Assembly (NCBI GenBank): GCA_002723385.1 | Contig: PBNY01000093.1 | Location: 25,692-89,691 of the forward strand | Direction: 5' to 3' | Source: Oceanospirillaceae bacterium | GTDB lineage: Bacteria > Pseudomonadota > Gammaproteobacteria > Pseudomonadales > Oceanobacteraceae | Length of the DNA: 64,000 bases | Position numbers and translations under genes: made by a program | The notes under the pieces: model-generated | What the model saw: only the letters and a program-made list of their open reading frames with translations | Databases searched by the model: none | Told to the model about the DNA's origin: nothing | Shown: one piece after another, positions 7,589 to 16,657 of the stretch | Layout: each line of letters starts with the position of its first letter | Numbering within the stretch: the first letter of the stretch is position 1

Positions 7589-9070
7589 TCAGGCGGATGC
7601 TGCTACGGATTCGTCGGCTTCTTCAGCAGACTTCTTCCAAGGCGCTTGCAGTTGCTTCCAGCATGGGTTGTTCAAGGTCATATCCATATCGCGGGCGAAG
7701 ATGGCGAAACCATCAAAGCCGTGATAAGGGCCTGAGTAATCCCAGGAGTGCATCTGACGGAAAGGCACGCCCATCTTCTGGAAGATGTACTTTTCCTTGA
7801 TACCGGAACCGATCAGGTCAGGCTTGACCTTCTTAACGAACTCTTCAAATTCGTAACCGGTGACGTCGTCGTACAGCAGAGTCGCGTCGCCCATTTCCTT
7901 CAGGGTACGGTCGTAGTCATCGTTGTGACCGAACTCGTAACCGGTACCAACAACTTCCATGCCCAGATCTTCATAAGAGCCGATCACGTGGCGAGGACGC
8001 AGACCACCGATGTACAACATCACGCGCTTGCCTTCCAGGCGAGGACGGTATTTGGCAACCACCGCTTCCCACTCAGGCTGGTACTTGGCGATGACTTCTT
8101 CACACTTGGCCTGGATCTTCTCATCAAAGCGGGCAGCGATGGCACGCAGCGATTCGATGGTCTTGGTTGGGCCGAAGAAGTTGTATTCCATCCACGGAAT
8201 CTTGTACTTCTCTTCCATGTGACGAGAGATGTAGTTCATGGAGCGGTAGCAGTGAACCAGGTTCAGCTTCACTTTCGGCGTCAGTTCCATCTCAGCGATG
8301 GTGCCGTCACCCGACCACTGAGCGACAACGCGCAGACCCATTTCTTCCAGCAGGATACGAGAAGACCAGGCATCACCACCGATGTTGTAGTCACCAATGA
8401 TGGCAACGTCGTAGTCAGTCTTTTCGAAGCTGTCGTCTTCGTCACGCGCACCCAGTGCCCAGTCACGAACCGCATCGTTCGCAATGTGGTGACCCAGAGA
8501 CTGAGACACACCACGGAAGCCTTCACAACGAACCGGGACCACAGTCTTGCCGTGTTCAGCAGTTTTCTTCTTGGCAACGGCTTCGATGTCATCACCGATC
8601 AGACCGATCGGACATTCTGACTGGATGGAAATACCCTTGTGCAATGGGAACAGGGTTTCGATCTCGTCGATCAGCTTCGCCAGCTTCTTGTCACCACCGA
8701 AAACAATGTCCTTCTCCTGGAAATCCGAGGTGAAGTTCATGGTGACGAAGGTGTTCACGCCAGTGGTGCCGATGTAGTAGTTACGACGACCCGCACGGCT
8801 GTACTGACCACAGCCCACAGGACCGTGAGAGATGTGGATCATGTCCTTGATAGGACCCCAAACCACACCCTTCGAACCGGCGTAAGCACAACCACGAATG
8901 GTCATTACGCCTGGCAGGGATTTCTTGTTAGAAGTAATACACTTCTTGGATTGCTCCAGCTCCGGATCATTTGGAGTCAGGTGCTTGGCACGATCTTTCT
9001 TTGCTTTTTCTGGATAAACCTCGAGCACTTCCTGAATCAAGGATTCCACTTCATCACGTGACATGGCCAT
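7589..9070 (-). CDS. nifD: Nitrogenase MoFe protein alpha chain
   Basis: The 493-residue protein is the alpha subunit of molybdenum dinitrogenase. FeMo-co ligands are Cys274 ([10 protein letters not shown]) and His441 (QMHSWDYSG). P-cluster cysteines are Cys61, Cys87 and Cys153. Gln190 and His194 (GVSQSLGHH), which line the active site, are present; numbering is one less than in A. vinelandii. AGGAGG lies six bases before the ATG. The protein looks fully functional and of the Mo type, not VnfD or AnfD, since length and ligand context match NifD throughout. Confidence 0.98.
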   Translation of the reverse strand: MAMSRDEVESLIQEVLEVYPEKAKKDRAKHLTPNDPELEQSKKCITSNKKSLPGVMTIRGCAYAGSKGVVWGPIKDMIHISHGPVGCGQYSRAGRRNYYIGTTGVNTFVTMNFTSDFQEKDIVFGGDKKLAKLIDEIETLFPLHKGISIQSECPIGLIGDDIEAVAKKKTAEHGKTVVPVRCEGFRGVSQSLGHHIANDAVRDWALGARDEDDSFEKTDYDVAIIGDYNIGGDAWSSRILLEEMGLRVVAQWSGDGTIAEMELTPKVKLNLVHCYRSMNYISRHMEEKYKIPWMEYNFFGPTKTIESLRAIAARFDEKIQAKCEEVIAKYQPEWEAVVAKYRPRLEGKRVMLYIGGLRPRHVIGSYEDLGMEVVGTGYEFGHNDDYDRTLKEMGDATLLYDDVTGYEFEEFVKKVKPDLIGSGIKEKYIFQKMGVPFRQMHSWDYSGPYHGFDGFAIFARDMDMTLNNPCWKQLQAPWKKSAEEADESVAASA

Positions 9071-9142
9071 TTGGGGCCTCCTGTAATTTCTGACGGGTAA
9101 CAGATCGGGCTACGCGGAGTCAGGGTGCGTAACCCGGATTCC

Positions 9143-9164
9143 GACGGGGCCAATCTGCCCCGTC
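9143..9164 (-). other. Hairpin between nifH and nifD
   Basis: GACGGGGC (9143-9150) and GCCCCGTC (9157-9164) form a perfect eight-base stem with a six-base loop in the 151-base nifH-nifD gap. Such hairpins commonly protect the abundant nifH transcript or attenuate readthrough into nifDK. No T-run is seen. Confidence 0.55.
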
Positions 9165-9221
9165 CCGAGTTTGGATCCGACCGCTTGCAGCAGTCAGGCC
9201 CGGCAGGAAAGCTACGAGAGC

Positions 9222-10109
<888 letters not shown>

Positions 10110-10225
10110 CTAAGAATATTGCGCGTGGACCTTTGCCTTCGAGTAAGCATGTATTGCCGGTAACCGATTGCTCGGGTCATGGACGTGCACCTCTCCATAC
10201 ACACCCACCAACAACACAATGGGTA

Positions 10226-10242
10226 TTGCAGTGCTTGTGCCA
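10226..10242 (-). promoter_or_regulatory. Sigma-54 promoter of nifH
   Basis: On the minus strand TGGCAC-AAGCA-CTGCA gives the invariant GG (10241-10240) and GC (10229-10228) spaced by exactly ten bases, matching the -24/-12 consensus. The transcript would start near 10216, leaving an untranslated leader of about 119 bases before nifH. Confidence 0.85.
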
Positions 10243-10339
10243 GCCACACCAGAAACAGGTAACTCATTGTTTTTTAAAGATATTGTAAATTCAGTGCGAC
10301 ACAGACAGGCGGTTCCCTGTCCGACAAACCACGTCTGGT

Positions 10340-10355
10340 TGTCATACACACAACA
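10340..10355. promoter_or_regulatory. NifA upstream activator site, nifH proximal
   Basis: TGT at 10340-10342 and ACA at 10353-10355 are separated by exactly ten bases, the NifA enhancer pattern. It lies about 98 bases upstream of the nifH -24 element. Confidence 0.75.
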
Positions 10356-10403
10356 AGGGTGTGGGTATTTCAGACAAGAGAAGAAACATCAGAAAAGAGG
10401 AAT

Positions 10404-10419
10404 TGTCGGGGTTGTGACA
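10404..10419. promoter_or_regulatory. NifA upstream activator site, nifH distal
   Basis: TGT at 10404-10406 and ACA at 10417-10419 with a ten-base spacer form a second NifA-type site about 162 bases upstream of the promoter, 64 bases from the proximal site. Confidence 0.7.
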
Positions 10420-10456
10420 ATGCAGCGGCCGGGTTCTGGTTGGCCTTCACATATCC

Positions 10457-10762
10457 GTAGGGACAGCCCCCTGCGGCCGTCCGCATCATCGAATTAACAC
10501 ACCAACATCAGGCGACCGTGGGAGGTCGCCGCTACGAAAACGATGAAATAAACCCGTAGGGGCGGGTCCCACCCCGACCCGACAGAACCGAAAAAGGCGA
10601 CCATGGGAGGTCGACACTACGAAAACGATGAAATAAACCCGTAGGGGCCGGGTCCCACCCCGGCCCGACAGAACCGAAAAAGGCGACCATGGGAGGTCGC
10701 CACTACGAAAACGATGAAATAAACCCGTAGGGGCTGGGTCCCCGGCGGCTGTCCAACTTTCA
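10457..10762. repeat. REP-like hairpin array 2
   Basis: The array starts with a different hairpin class at 10457 (GTAG head, stem GGACAGCC, loop CCCTGC, stem GGCCGTCC). Three units of about 85 bases follow, pairing an inverted GGCGACC...GGTCGCC hairpin, a conserved spacer (GAAAACGATGAAATAAACCC) and a GTAGGGGCCGGG-TCCCAC-CCCGGCCC hairpin. The last unit at 10727 is chimeric: it begins as GTAGGGGCTGGGTCCC and ends with GGCGGCTGTCC, the 3' half of the first class. It lies between the nifH enhancers and the SIR2-like gene. Confidence 0.8.
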
Positions 10763-10770
10763 GAAAATGC

Positions 10771-10786
10771 TGGCGCACTTATTGAA
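10771..10786 (+). promoter_or_regulatory. Weak sigma-54-like element before SIR2-like gene
   Basis: TGGCGC-ACTTA-TTGAA has the GG of a -24 element and a TTGA in place of TTGC at -12, with correct spacing, and would start transcription about 55 bases before the chosen ATG. No matching TGT-N10-ACA enhancer was found close upstream. Treat it as a possibility only. Confidence 0.3.
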
Positions 10787-10853
10787 ACAACCCCTGTTAG
10801 CAACCACGCAAATTACCCTGGCTGCAGCCAGTTTGATCTCAGGGAGACTTACC

Positions 10854-11708
10854 ATGACAGCATCGCCCGAACTGCTCGACACGCTGATCACAGGCATCGA
10901 AAGTGGCGACATCATTCCCTATCTGGGGCCGAATGCCCTGGACGGTGTGACGGAAAAAACCTCAGGAAATCCAATACCTGCGGACAGTGACAGCCTGATT
11001 CTGGCTATGAACAAGGGCCAGCCGATGGCCCCTCGCCTGATGTACGAATTCCCCCGTGCCGCGATGAATCTGGAGAACAAGAAGGGCCGTAAATTCATTG
11101 AGCGTTTCCTGACAGAGACCTATGCTGACAAGCAGTGGACTACGTCGCGATTGCATCAATGGCTGGCGGAACGTTCGATTCCCTACATCATCGACATCAA
11201 CCGCGACACCCAGCTCCAGCAAGCCTGGGCTGATCGTCCGCACGTATTGATTTGCGGTATCGCACGTCTCACAGGGCAGGATTTCCGTTACCGTATTTAT
11301 CAGTACCAAAGCGGCGAATATAAGGAAGTCTCTGCCGATCAAGCAGACGTGACCTTGCCGATTCTGTTCAAACCGATGGGCACACCACTGCCCGATCCGA
11401 ACTTTGTTGCTTCTGACGCAGACTACGTCGATTACATCACTGAGCTGATGGGCGGTTTTGCGATTCCGCCGTTCCTGAAGGAATACCGTCCAGGCAAGCA
11501 ATACCTGTTTATGGGACTGCGCATGACGCGCGACACTGAGCGCATGGTGCTGAGCGACATCATCTACGCCGCCGGAGAACCTGCCGGATGGGTATTACTG
11601 CCAAATGCAACCGACAAGGAAAAGCGTTTTTGCGACAAGAAAAATCTGGTCATTGTCGATGCCGACTGGACTGAACTGCTGGACAAGCAGGTTGCGGAAG
11701 CGGTGTAA
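10854..11708 (+). CDS. SIR2-like domain protein, nif-adjacent
   Basis: The 284-residue product starts at the ATG preceded by AGGGAGACTTACC; a longer in-frame start at 10767 has no ribosome-binding site and begins inside the REP array. The opening LLDTLITGIESGDIIPYLGPNAL resembles the nucleotide-binding start of SIR2-like (NAD-binding) domains. A central region DRPHVLICGIARLTGQDFRYRIYQYQSGEY and a C-terminal LPNATDKEKRFCDKKNLVIVDADW complete a Rossmann-like pattern. SIR2-like proteins bind or hydrolyse NAD. It lies divergently beside nifH, so a nif-linked regulatory role is conceivable, but that is inference. Confidence 0.65.
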   Translation: MTASPELLDTLITGIESGDIIPYLGPNALDGVTEKTSGNPIPADSDSLILAMNKGQPMAPRLMYEFPRAAMNLENKKGRKFIERFLTETYADKQWTTSRLHQWLAERSIPYIIDINRDTQLQQAWADRPHVLICGIARLTGQDFRYRIYQYQSGEYKEVSADQADVTLPILFKPMGTPLPDPNFVASDADYVDYITELMGGFAIPPFLKEYRPGKQYLFMGLRMTRDTERMVLSDIIYAAGEPAGWVLLPNATDKEKRFCDKKNLVIVDADWTELLDKQVAEAV

Positions 11709-11724
11709 AAACGACGAAACATCA

Positions 11725-11834
11725 GGGCAACCATGGGAGGTTGCCCCTACGGGATCATCTAGGCTGATCAAATAAAACACCACCACCAAACATAAATTCA
11801 AATTCCGTAGGGGGCTGGGTCCCATCCCGGCCCA
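11725..11834. repeat. REP-like pair (array 3)
   Basis: An inverted unit GGGCAACC-ATGGGA-GGTTGCCCCTAC at 11725-11750 faces a GTAG-headed unit at 11807-11834 (stem GGGCTGGG/CCCGGCCC, loop TCCCAT). The pair lies between the SIR2-like gene and the RAYT gene. Confidence 0.75.
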
Positions 11835-11931
11835 TTGCACAACCCACCACCTCAAAATACGAAATTCTTCCGAGGCGGATGCCTCCCAATCACTGCTAGT
11901 CTTGGCGTTTTCGCACACGAAAGGATTCATT

Positions 11932-12438
11932 GTGAAAACCCGACAATCCCTGCGTCTGAATCACTATGATTACGCCACTCCCGGCGGATATTTCCTGACG
12001 ATCTGCACCCTCCACCGGCGATGCATACTGACCGAACCTTACGAGCAATCTTTTCGCCCCAATGAATTCGGCGACATGATCGAAACCGTCTGGTTTGAGC
12101 AATCGTCCTTTTACCCAGGTGTTACGCCTGGAGATTTCGTGGTCATGCCAAACCATGTGCACGGCATATTGTGGCTGGACGAAAAGAATGTCCTCAACCT
12201 TGGTAGCCTGGTGGGTCGTTATAAATCGGTGACGACCCGCAGGTTCAAGGATATGGCCAGATATGAACCTCTGGAGTCAGGCGTTCAGAAGCTGTGGCAG
12301 CGGAATTACTGGGAGCACGTGATCAGGAATGAATCCGACCTTCACAGGATAAGGGAATACATCAGAGATAATCCGCGAAAATGGAATGAGGATAGATTGA
12401 ACCCAAATGGACTTCAAAACCGACCTCACATCGATTAA
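11932..12438 (+). CDS. REP-associated tyrosine transposase (RAYT, Y1 family)
   Basis: The 168-residue protein has the HUH motif at His75-Val-His77 (MPNHVHGIL) and the presumed nucleophile Tyr143 (RIREYIRDNP), the signature of Y1 transposases of the RAYT group. The YWEHVIRNESDL segment is also typical. These enzymes cut single-stranded REP hairpins next to a GTAG tetranucleotide. The start was placed at the GTG at 11932, which has AAGGA seven bases upstream; an in-frame ATG ten codons earlier has none. REP hairpins with GTAG heads flank the gene on both sides, so it is the likely mobilising enzyme for all arrays in the window. It appears intact. Confidence 0.92.
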   Translation: MKTRQSLRLNHYDYATPGGYFLTICTLHRRCILTEPYEQSFRPNEFGDMIETVWFEQSSFYPGVTPGDFVVMPNHVHGILWLDEKNVLNLGSLVGRYKSVTTRRFKDMARYEPLESGVQKLWQRNYWEHVIRNESDLHRIREYIRDNPRKWNEDRLNPNGLQNRPHID

Positions 12439-12448
12439 ATCGCGAAAC

Positions 12449-12787
12449 GGGCAACCATGGGAGGTTGCCCCTACTAACCATCAAGGTTATCGAACACAAA
12501 TTTCGTAGGGGCCGGGTCCCACCCCGGCCCGACAGAACCGAAACAGGCGACCGCGGGAGGTCGCCGCTACGAAAACGATGAAATAACCCCGTAGGGGCCA
12601 GGTCCCATCCCGACCCGACAGAACCGAAAAGGCGACCGTGGGAGGTCGCCGCTACGAAAACGATGAAATAAACCCGTAGGGGTCGGGTCCCACCCCGGCC
12701 CGACAGAACCGAAAAAGGCGACCGTGGGAGGTCGCCGCTACGAAAATGATGGAATAAACCCGTAGGGGCCGGGTTCCACCCCGGCCC
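12449..12787. repeat. REP-like hairpin array 4
   Basis: The first inverted unit has stem GGGCAACC/GGTTGCCC. Four GTAG-headed GGGCCGGG-type hairpins alternate with three inverted GGCGACC-type hairpins, separated by the same GAAAACGATGAAATAA spacer seen in array 2. The array fills the space between the RAYT stop and the stop of the last nifB-operon gene, to within about ten bases of both. Confidence 0.85.
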
Positions 12788-12797
12788 ATTGTCAAAC

Positions 12798-13358
12798 CTA
12801 CACTGCGCCGTGAATCTCACGCACCGCGTTGTTGGTGAAGGTGACCGCTTCTTCCAGGGTGGCGACGGGTGACTTGCTGCTGTAGGTTTTCAACTCGGCA
12901 AACATGGTTTCGAGCTTTTCACCCGGCTTCTGTTTTTTGAAGTCGCTTTTTTCCATTCGCAGTTCTTCCATTGCTTCGTTCCATGGCACACCTTGTACCA
13001 GTGGAATCAGTACCAGGCTGATACCGTCGACTTCCACCTGAATCGGGTTGGTCAGGTTGACGACAAAGAACATCGCTTTCATATCAGCGGCGAAATCTCC
13101 TTTGTACTTTTCCAGCAGCATGGGCAGGTATTCCATCTTGTCCAGACCGCCGATCAGCATGTTGATCTTCTCGTCAGCCAGGATAACGGCTTCGCGCAGC
13201 ACGGTTTTAGGCGGCTTGGTGTGACCCTTTTCGTCACCGACTTCACCGGGCACCACCACCAGATCACCGCGGTAAGCCATCTGTTCACCGCCTGGGGTAG
13301 CTTCCAGGAAGTTCATGTAGAACAGGTTTCCTGTTTCTTTATAGGTATTGAGCAACAT
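12798..13358 (-). CDS. Last gene of nifB operon, unknown
   Basis: This 186-residue protein is read from an ATG with AGGA nine bases upstream, 30 bases after nafY. It opens with a beta-rich region (TGNLFYMNFLEATPGGEQMAYRGDLVVVPGEVG) and has a central hydrophobic stretch MKAMFFVVNLTNPIQVEVDGISLVLIPLVQGVPW. It ends in a charged helix-rich part (EELRMEKSDFKKQKPGEKLETMFAELK). There are no cysteines and no signal peptide. I do not recognise the family. Co-transcription with nifB and nafY suggests a role in cofactor synthesis or nitrogenase maturation, by context only. Confidence 0.7.
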   Translation of the reverse strand: MLLNTYKETGNLFYMNFLEATPGGEQMAYRGDLVVVPGEVGDEKGHTKPPKTVLREAVILADEKINMLIGGLDKMEYLPMLLEKYKGDFAADMKAMFFVVNLTNPIQVEVDGISLVLIPLVQGVPWNEAMEELRMEKSDFKKQKPGEKLETMFAELKTYSSKSPVATLEEAVTFTNNAVREIHGAV

Positions 13359-13388
13359 AGTGTTTGATCCTGAGTTAGGGAGTTGGGC

Positions 13389-14120
13389 TTATTCGTCGGC
13401 GTCAGAAGCAAACCGAACCCGGTCTTCAGCGCTGACGCCCATAATTTTTGATAACCATGGCGGTGGTGCGCTGACCATGACGCGTTGCAGTCGCGCCAGT
13501 TCGGAAGGTGCATCGGTGGCTTCTTTCACCTTGATGGGGTAGATGCCAGTACGTACGACCTTGGCTGCAGCTGGCCCGCCAATGGATTGCACGTACAGCA
13601 CCTGACAGTCCTTGATCAGCTCGGCTCGAAAGCCGTTGCGGTCGTCAGACAGGTCGGCTTCGATGGCCGAGCGCACGTCGATCAGCTCGCACACATCGGA
13701 CGTCATCTGATACACCAGATACCGCAGGCAGGAACCAAAATGACCGTTGATCTGCTCGCCGTTATTGGTCGCGACGGCAATGCGAATCGATCCCGGCAGG
13801 TCGCTTGTTTCCGGTTTCATCTGAGGCAGTTCTTCTTCTTCGGCTTCTCCCCAGAGAATGCGTACGGCCTCCTTGATCGCTGGCAAACCGAGGCTGATGT
13901 CTTCACCGTCTTCTTCGCCGTCGGCGCTGCCAAAGCCGGAATTGAGGTCGGTCACTGTAATGGTGGTGAGCGACGTTTCATCCAGGTCGCCGTCGATGCG
14001 ACGCCACAGGATTTCCAGCAGCTGGCCAACGCTGATCTCTGGCAAGGCTCTGGCCGCCATGGCGATTCTGAGCGCGGCTTCGCGGCTGATCTGACTGTCG
14101 GTTGTTTGAGCAGCTTCCAT
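13389..14120 (-). CDS. nafY: NafY, FeMo-co/apo-dinitrogenase binding protein
   Basis: The 243-residue protein has an N-terminal helical domain (ISREAALRIAMAARALPEISVGQLLEILWRRIDG) and a C-terminal NifX-type domain starting at about residue 107 (GSIRIAVATNNGEQINGHFGSCLRYLVYQ). The GHFGSC segment carries the His implicated in cofactor binding in this family. A Glu/Asp-rich linker joins the domains. It resembles NifY at 4.8 kb in plan, but its position behind grxD/bolA matches the minor nif cluster gene nafY. The start at 14120 was chosen because GAGG lies eight bases upstream; a GTG three codons earlier does not. Confidence 0.85.
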   Translation of the reverse strand: MEAAQTTDSQISREAALRIAMAARALPEISVGQLLEILWRRIDGDLDETSLTTITVTDLNSGFGSADGEEDGEDISLGLPAIKEAVRILWGEAEEEELPQMKPETSDLPGSIRIAVATNNGEQINGHFGSCLRYLVYQMTSDVCELIDVRSAIEADLSDDRNGFRAELIKDCQVLYVQSIGGPAAAKVVRTGIYPIKVKEATDAPSELARLQRVMVSAPPPWLSKIMGVSAEDRVRFASDADE

Positions 14121-14147
14121 AATGGGCACCTCGCGTTTGATAACTGC

Positions 14148-14411
14148 TTAAAGTGAGATGGATGTCAGCGTCGACTGCCGAGCCGACAATTCCGCCGTGG
14201 TACAGGCGTCGACCGTCAGTGCGTGCAAACGGCCACTGGCCAGTTCCTCACCGAACAAGCGCAGAATTTGCTGCTGGCGAGCCACAGGCCGCAACTCGGC
14301 AAACTCATCACTGACCACCAGCACGCTGAAATTGCAGTCTTCGCCACTGACTTTCACGCTGGCGTCTGGCAACAAATCGGTGATGCGACGACTGACCTCC
14401 TGGCCGTTCAT
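14148..14411 (-). CDS. BolA/IbaG family protein
   Basis: The 87-residue protein has the BolA core: ITDLLPDASVKVSGEDCNFSVLVVSDEF, RQQQILRLFGEEL and GRLHALTVDACT with the late His that can ligate a bridging 2Fe-2S cluster. BolA proteins form heterodimers with monothiol glutaredoxins to handle Fe-S clusters. Its ATG overlaps the grxD stop (ATGA), so the two are translationally coupled, which fits that partnership. A nif-dedicated Grx-BolA pair for cluster delivery or iron sensing is the simplest inference. Confidence 0.85.
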   Translation of the reverse strand: MNGQEVSRRITDLLPDASVKVSGEDCNFSVLVVSDEFAELRPVARQQQILRLFGEELASGRLHALTVDACTTAELSARQSTLTSISL

Positions 14412-14743
14412 GCTTCCGCCTCGTCGATACTGGCGAGTGCTTGCTTCAGGCTGCCATCAGCGGCCATGTTGACAACGATGTCACTGCCACCGATCAGCTC
14501 GCCCTGAATGAACAGCTGCGGGAACGTCGGCCAACCGCTGACGGCAGGCAAGCGCTCACGAATGGACGGATTGGTCAGTACGTTCACAAAGGCAAAGTCT
14601 TCCGCACCAGCGGCGCGCAGGGCCTTGATCGCTGCAGCGGAAAAGCCGCATTCAGGCGCATCCGGGCTGCCTTTCATATAGATCAGCACGCTCTGCGACG
14701 CGATTTGCTGACGGATGATTTCGGGTACATCGGGCTTGTTCAT
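14408..14743 (-). CDS. grxD: Monothiol glutaredoxin, GrxD type
   Basis: The 111-residue protein carries the monothiol CGFS site at residues 32-35, in SPDAPECGFSAAAIKAL, plus the WPTFPQLFIQGELIGGSDIV segment that holds glutathione. Monothiol glutaredoxins carry a glutathione-bound 2Fe-2S cluster and pass it to apo-proteins. The canonical P-x-x-P-x-CGFS context is slightly altered to PDAPECGFS. The gene lies between rhdN and bolA, as in the A. vinelandii minor nif cluster, where a nif-specific glutaredoxin is known. Confidence 0.9.
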   Translation of the reverse strand: MNKPDVPEIIRQQIASQSVLIYMKGSPDAPECGFSAAAIKALRAAGAEDFAFVNVLTNPSIRERLPAVSGWPTFPQLFIQGELIGGSDIVVNMAADGSLKQALASIDEAEA

Positions 14744-14756
14744 GGATTGAGTCCTC

Positions 14757-15533
14757 TCAGGCCGCCACGGAATGGTGGGCGCTTGTCCAACGGTTGAATT
14801 CCTTCAGCACCCGACGGCTGGCGGCGACATCAGCAGCCGCGAATCCGTCCAGTGTGGTGAGATGCGTGCTGGCGCCGTACGACAACAACAGGCTGACGAC
14901 CGCTGGCATATCCAGCGACATGGCCAGCATCAGTGCGGTGGCACCGTTATCGTTTTGTTGATCGAGATTGATCCCGGCCTGAACCAGAGCGCTGATCAGG
15001 GTCATATCGGCACTTTGAACGGCCATCCACAGGGCATTGGTACCATCACCACTACAGAGGTCGATGGACGCCCCGGCTTCCATAAGCTCCAGCGCCAGCT
15101 CGGCACGCCCCAGACGGCACAGCTGCATCAATGCGGTTTCGTTGTTGTGGCTGCGATGATCCAGATTGGCGGGATCAAAACCGTTCAGCAGCTGCCATTC
15201 GATCAGCTCATCACTGAGGTCTTTCAGCGCGCCACGGAATTCCGGGAACCAGGCTTCGTAGCCGCCTTCAAGGCTGTAGCAGCTGGTAAAACCAAAATCG
15301 CTGAACAGCTGCGCCATGTCCTGGCTGCGGTGGCCGTGATAGCAATAGATCAGAATCGGCACAGAACGCGCAGTGTGCTTGAGCAGCGCCCGCAGGTTCA
15401 GGTCGTTCAGGTGCAGTGCGTGGGGATGATGTCCGGCCAGGTAGGCGCGGTAATCCCGCATGTCCAGAAGCAGAATGTCGCCGTTTTCAAGCATCTGTTC
15501 GGCTTCCGGGATAGAAACGTTGGTCCACTTCAT
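14757..15533 (-). CDS. rhdN: RhdN, rhodanese with ankyrin repeats
   Basis: The protein (258 residues from the start used) has an N-terminal rhodanese domain with the active loop CYHGHRSQ and catalytic Cys at about residue 64. Three to four ankyrin repeats follow from about residue 125 (NNETALMQLCRLGRAELALELMEAGASI, DGTNALWMAVQSAD, NGATALMLAMSLD). This fusion is what I remember of RhdN in the A. vinelandii nif region, proposed to move sulfane sulfur. The ATG at 15533 has GGAGG eight bases upstream; another ATG two codons earlier is too close. It lies ten bases after nifQ. Confidence 0.88.
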   Translation of the reverse strand: MKWTNVSIPEAEQMLENGDILLLDMRDYRAYLAGHHPHALHLNDLNLRALLKHTARSVPILIYCYHGHRSQDMAQLFSDFGFTSCYSLEGGYEAWFPEFRGALKDLSDELIEWQLLNGFDPANLDHRSHNNETALMQLCRLGRAELALELMEAGASIDLCSGDGTNALWMAVQSADMTLISALVQAGINLDQQNDNGATALMLAMSLDMPAVVSLLLSYGASTHLTTLDGFAAADVAASRRVLKEFNRWTSAHHSVAA

Positions 15534-15548
15534 GGTCATTCCTCCGGT

Positions 15549-16205
15549 TCAGGTTTCTGGGCCAAAACAGTCGCTGTAGGCGCTGCATTGGTCGCAGCTG
15601 GGCGCACGACACACATAGCCACCACCCAGCTCACACAATTGTTTGTAAAAGAACTTCTTCCACTTCATGTCACGGTCATTCCGTGCCGCCAGTACCGGGA
15701 AGTTGGCGCTGAGCAGATCGTTCAGTTCCTGTCGGGATACCAGCCCCAGGTCGCGCCACAAGTGACCGCCCCCCAGGCATCCGGCCGCGACCACGCTGGC
15801 TATGGCGACTTCGCTGTCGTCGTTATTGGCGCGATGTCCGAGCAACAGATTGCGGAGCTCCTCCCACTCGTCGAGGCGCATCTCCAGCAGTTGCTGACGC
15901 AGGTCGGACGCCTGGCGCTCACGCTCGGCCTCGGTGTCATGCAGCAGCTCGTCATAGAGGCGATAGCGTTTGCCAGCGGCCATCCAGTGGAATTCCGAGG
16001 TCGACAGCCCCAGAAAGTGCGGCAGACAGGTCTTGTCACGACGCTGGCTGCGCAGAATCTGGCGAAACCAGAACTGGTTGCGTGCCAGTTGCTCGGCTTT
16101 GGCCGAGCTGGACGCCAGTGCATTGGTCTTCAGTTCGTTCATAAGGGGTACCAGCCAGTCCGTCACCGGACGAAAGGTCTGACGAAGGTGCACAACAGCA
16201 TTCAC
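15549..16205 (-). CDS. nifQ: NifQ, molybdenum donor for FeMo-co
   Basis: The 218-residue protein ends in the NifQ cysteine motif C-x4-C-x2-C-x5-C at residues 199-213 (CRAPSC..C...C), which binds a Mo-Fe-S cluster and supplies molybdenum to FeMo-co synthesis. The central LRNLLLGHR and HLWRDLGL segments are also family-like. Translation starts at a GTG that overlaps the nifO stop codon by four bases (GTGA). All family cysteines are present, so it should be functional. Confidence 0.93.
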   Translation of the reverse strand: MNAVVHLRQTFRPVTDWLVPLMNELKTNALASSSAKAEQLARNQFWFRQILRSQRRDKTCLPHFLGLSTSEFHWMAAGKRYRLYDELLHDTEAERERQASDLRQQLLEMRLDEWEELRNLLLGHRANNDDSEVAIASVVAAGCLGGGHLWRDLGLVSRQELNDLLSANFPVLAARNDRDMKWKKFFYKQLCELGGGYVCRAPSCDQCSAYSDCFGPET

Positions 16206-16648
16206 AGGGAATCCTCCGTTTCACGACAGGCGGCAGGGTTGCCGTCCTGTGGCGTTATCGAATGGCGGCAACCTTCATCGGGTTGGCCGTCGTTTGCTTC
16301 CAGCTCCCGGCCCAGCAGGTGAGCCAGTTGTTCGCGATCAAATCCACAGCCAAACCAGTCGTCCAGCCTGAGCAACGGGCGGCGAATCAGCAGCGGCTGC
16401 TCACACATCAGCCGCAGTGCCTCTTCCTCTGACAGCGCGACCACGTCCACTTCGCCCGACTTGATGGCCGGAGCCGTCATGTTGAAACGCTCTGGTAACG
16501 CCAGACCGCTGAAGAAAGGCTTCAGCGTCTCTGGTGTCCAGGGTGTGGTCAGCAGGTTGTGTTCTTCCATGGACACCCCTGCCTGCTTCAGTAACCGCCG
16601 TTGACGCAGGTTGGTCTTGCAACCGGCCTTGCCGTAGAAATGCAGCAT
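16202..16648 (-). CDS. nifO: NifO, ArsC/Spx-like nif protein
   Basis: The 148-residue protein has a thioredoxin-fold start LHFYGKAGCKTNLRQRRLL with one Cys at position 10, followed by PAIKSGEVD and a PLLIRRPLLRLDDWFGCGFD segment, both typical of the ArsC-like family. In Azotobacter NifO lies between fdxN and nifQ, exactly as here, and affects molybdenum allocation to nitrogenase. GAGG lies seven bases before the ATG. The last 30 residues are a Glu/Cys-containing tail of unknown role. Confidence 0.88.
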   Translation of the reverse strand: MLHFYGKAGCKTNLRQRRLLKQAGVSMEEHNLLTTPWTPETLKPFFSGLALPERFNMTAPAIKSGEVDVVALSEEEALRLMCEQPLLIRRPLLRLDDWFGCGFDREQLAHLLGRELEANDGQPDEGCRHSITPQDGNPAACRETEDSL

Positions 16649-16657
16649 GGTGATGCC

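Noticed and set aside
14772..16322. Long open frame of about 516 codons on the plus strand opposite rhdN and nifQ
   Set aside because: It lies entirely antisense to well-recognised nif genes with good ribosome-binding sites, and its translation is low-complexity Gln/His/Val-rich, as expected of a shadow frame in GC-rich DNA.
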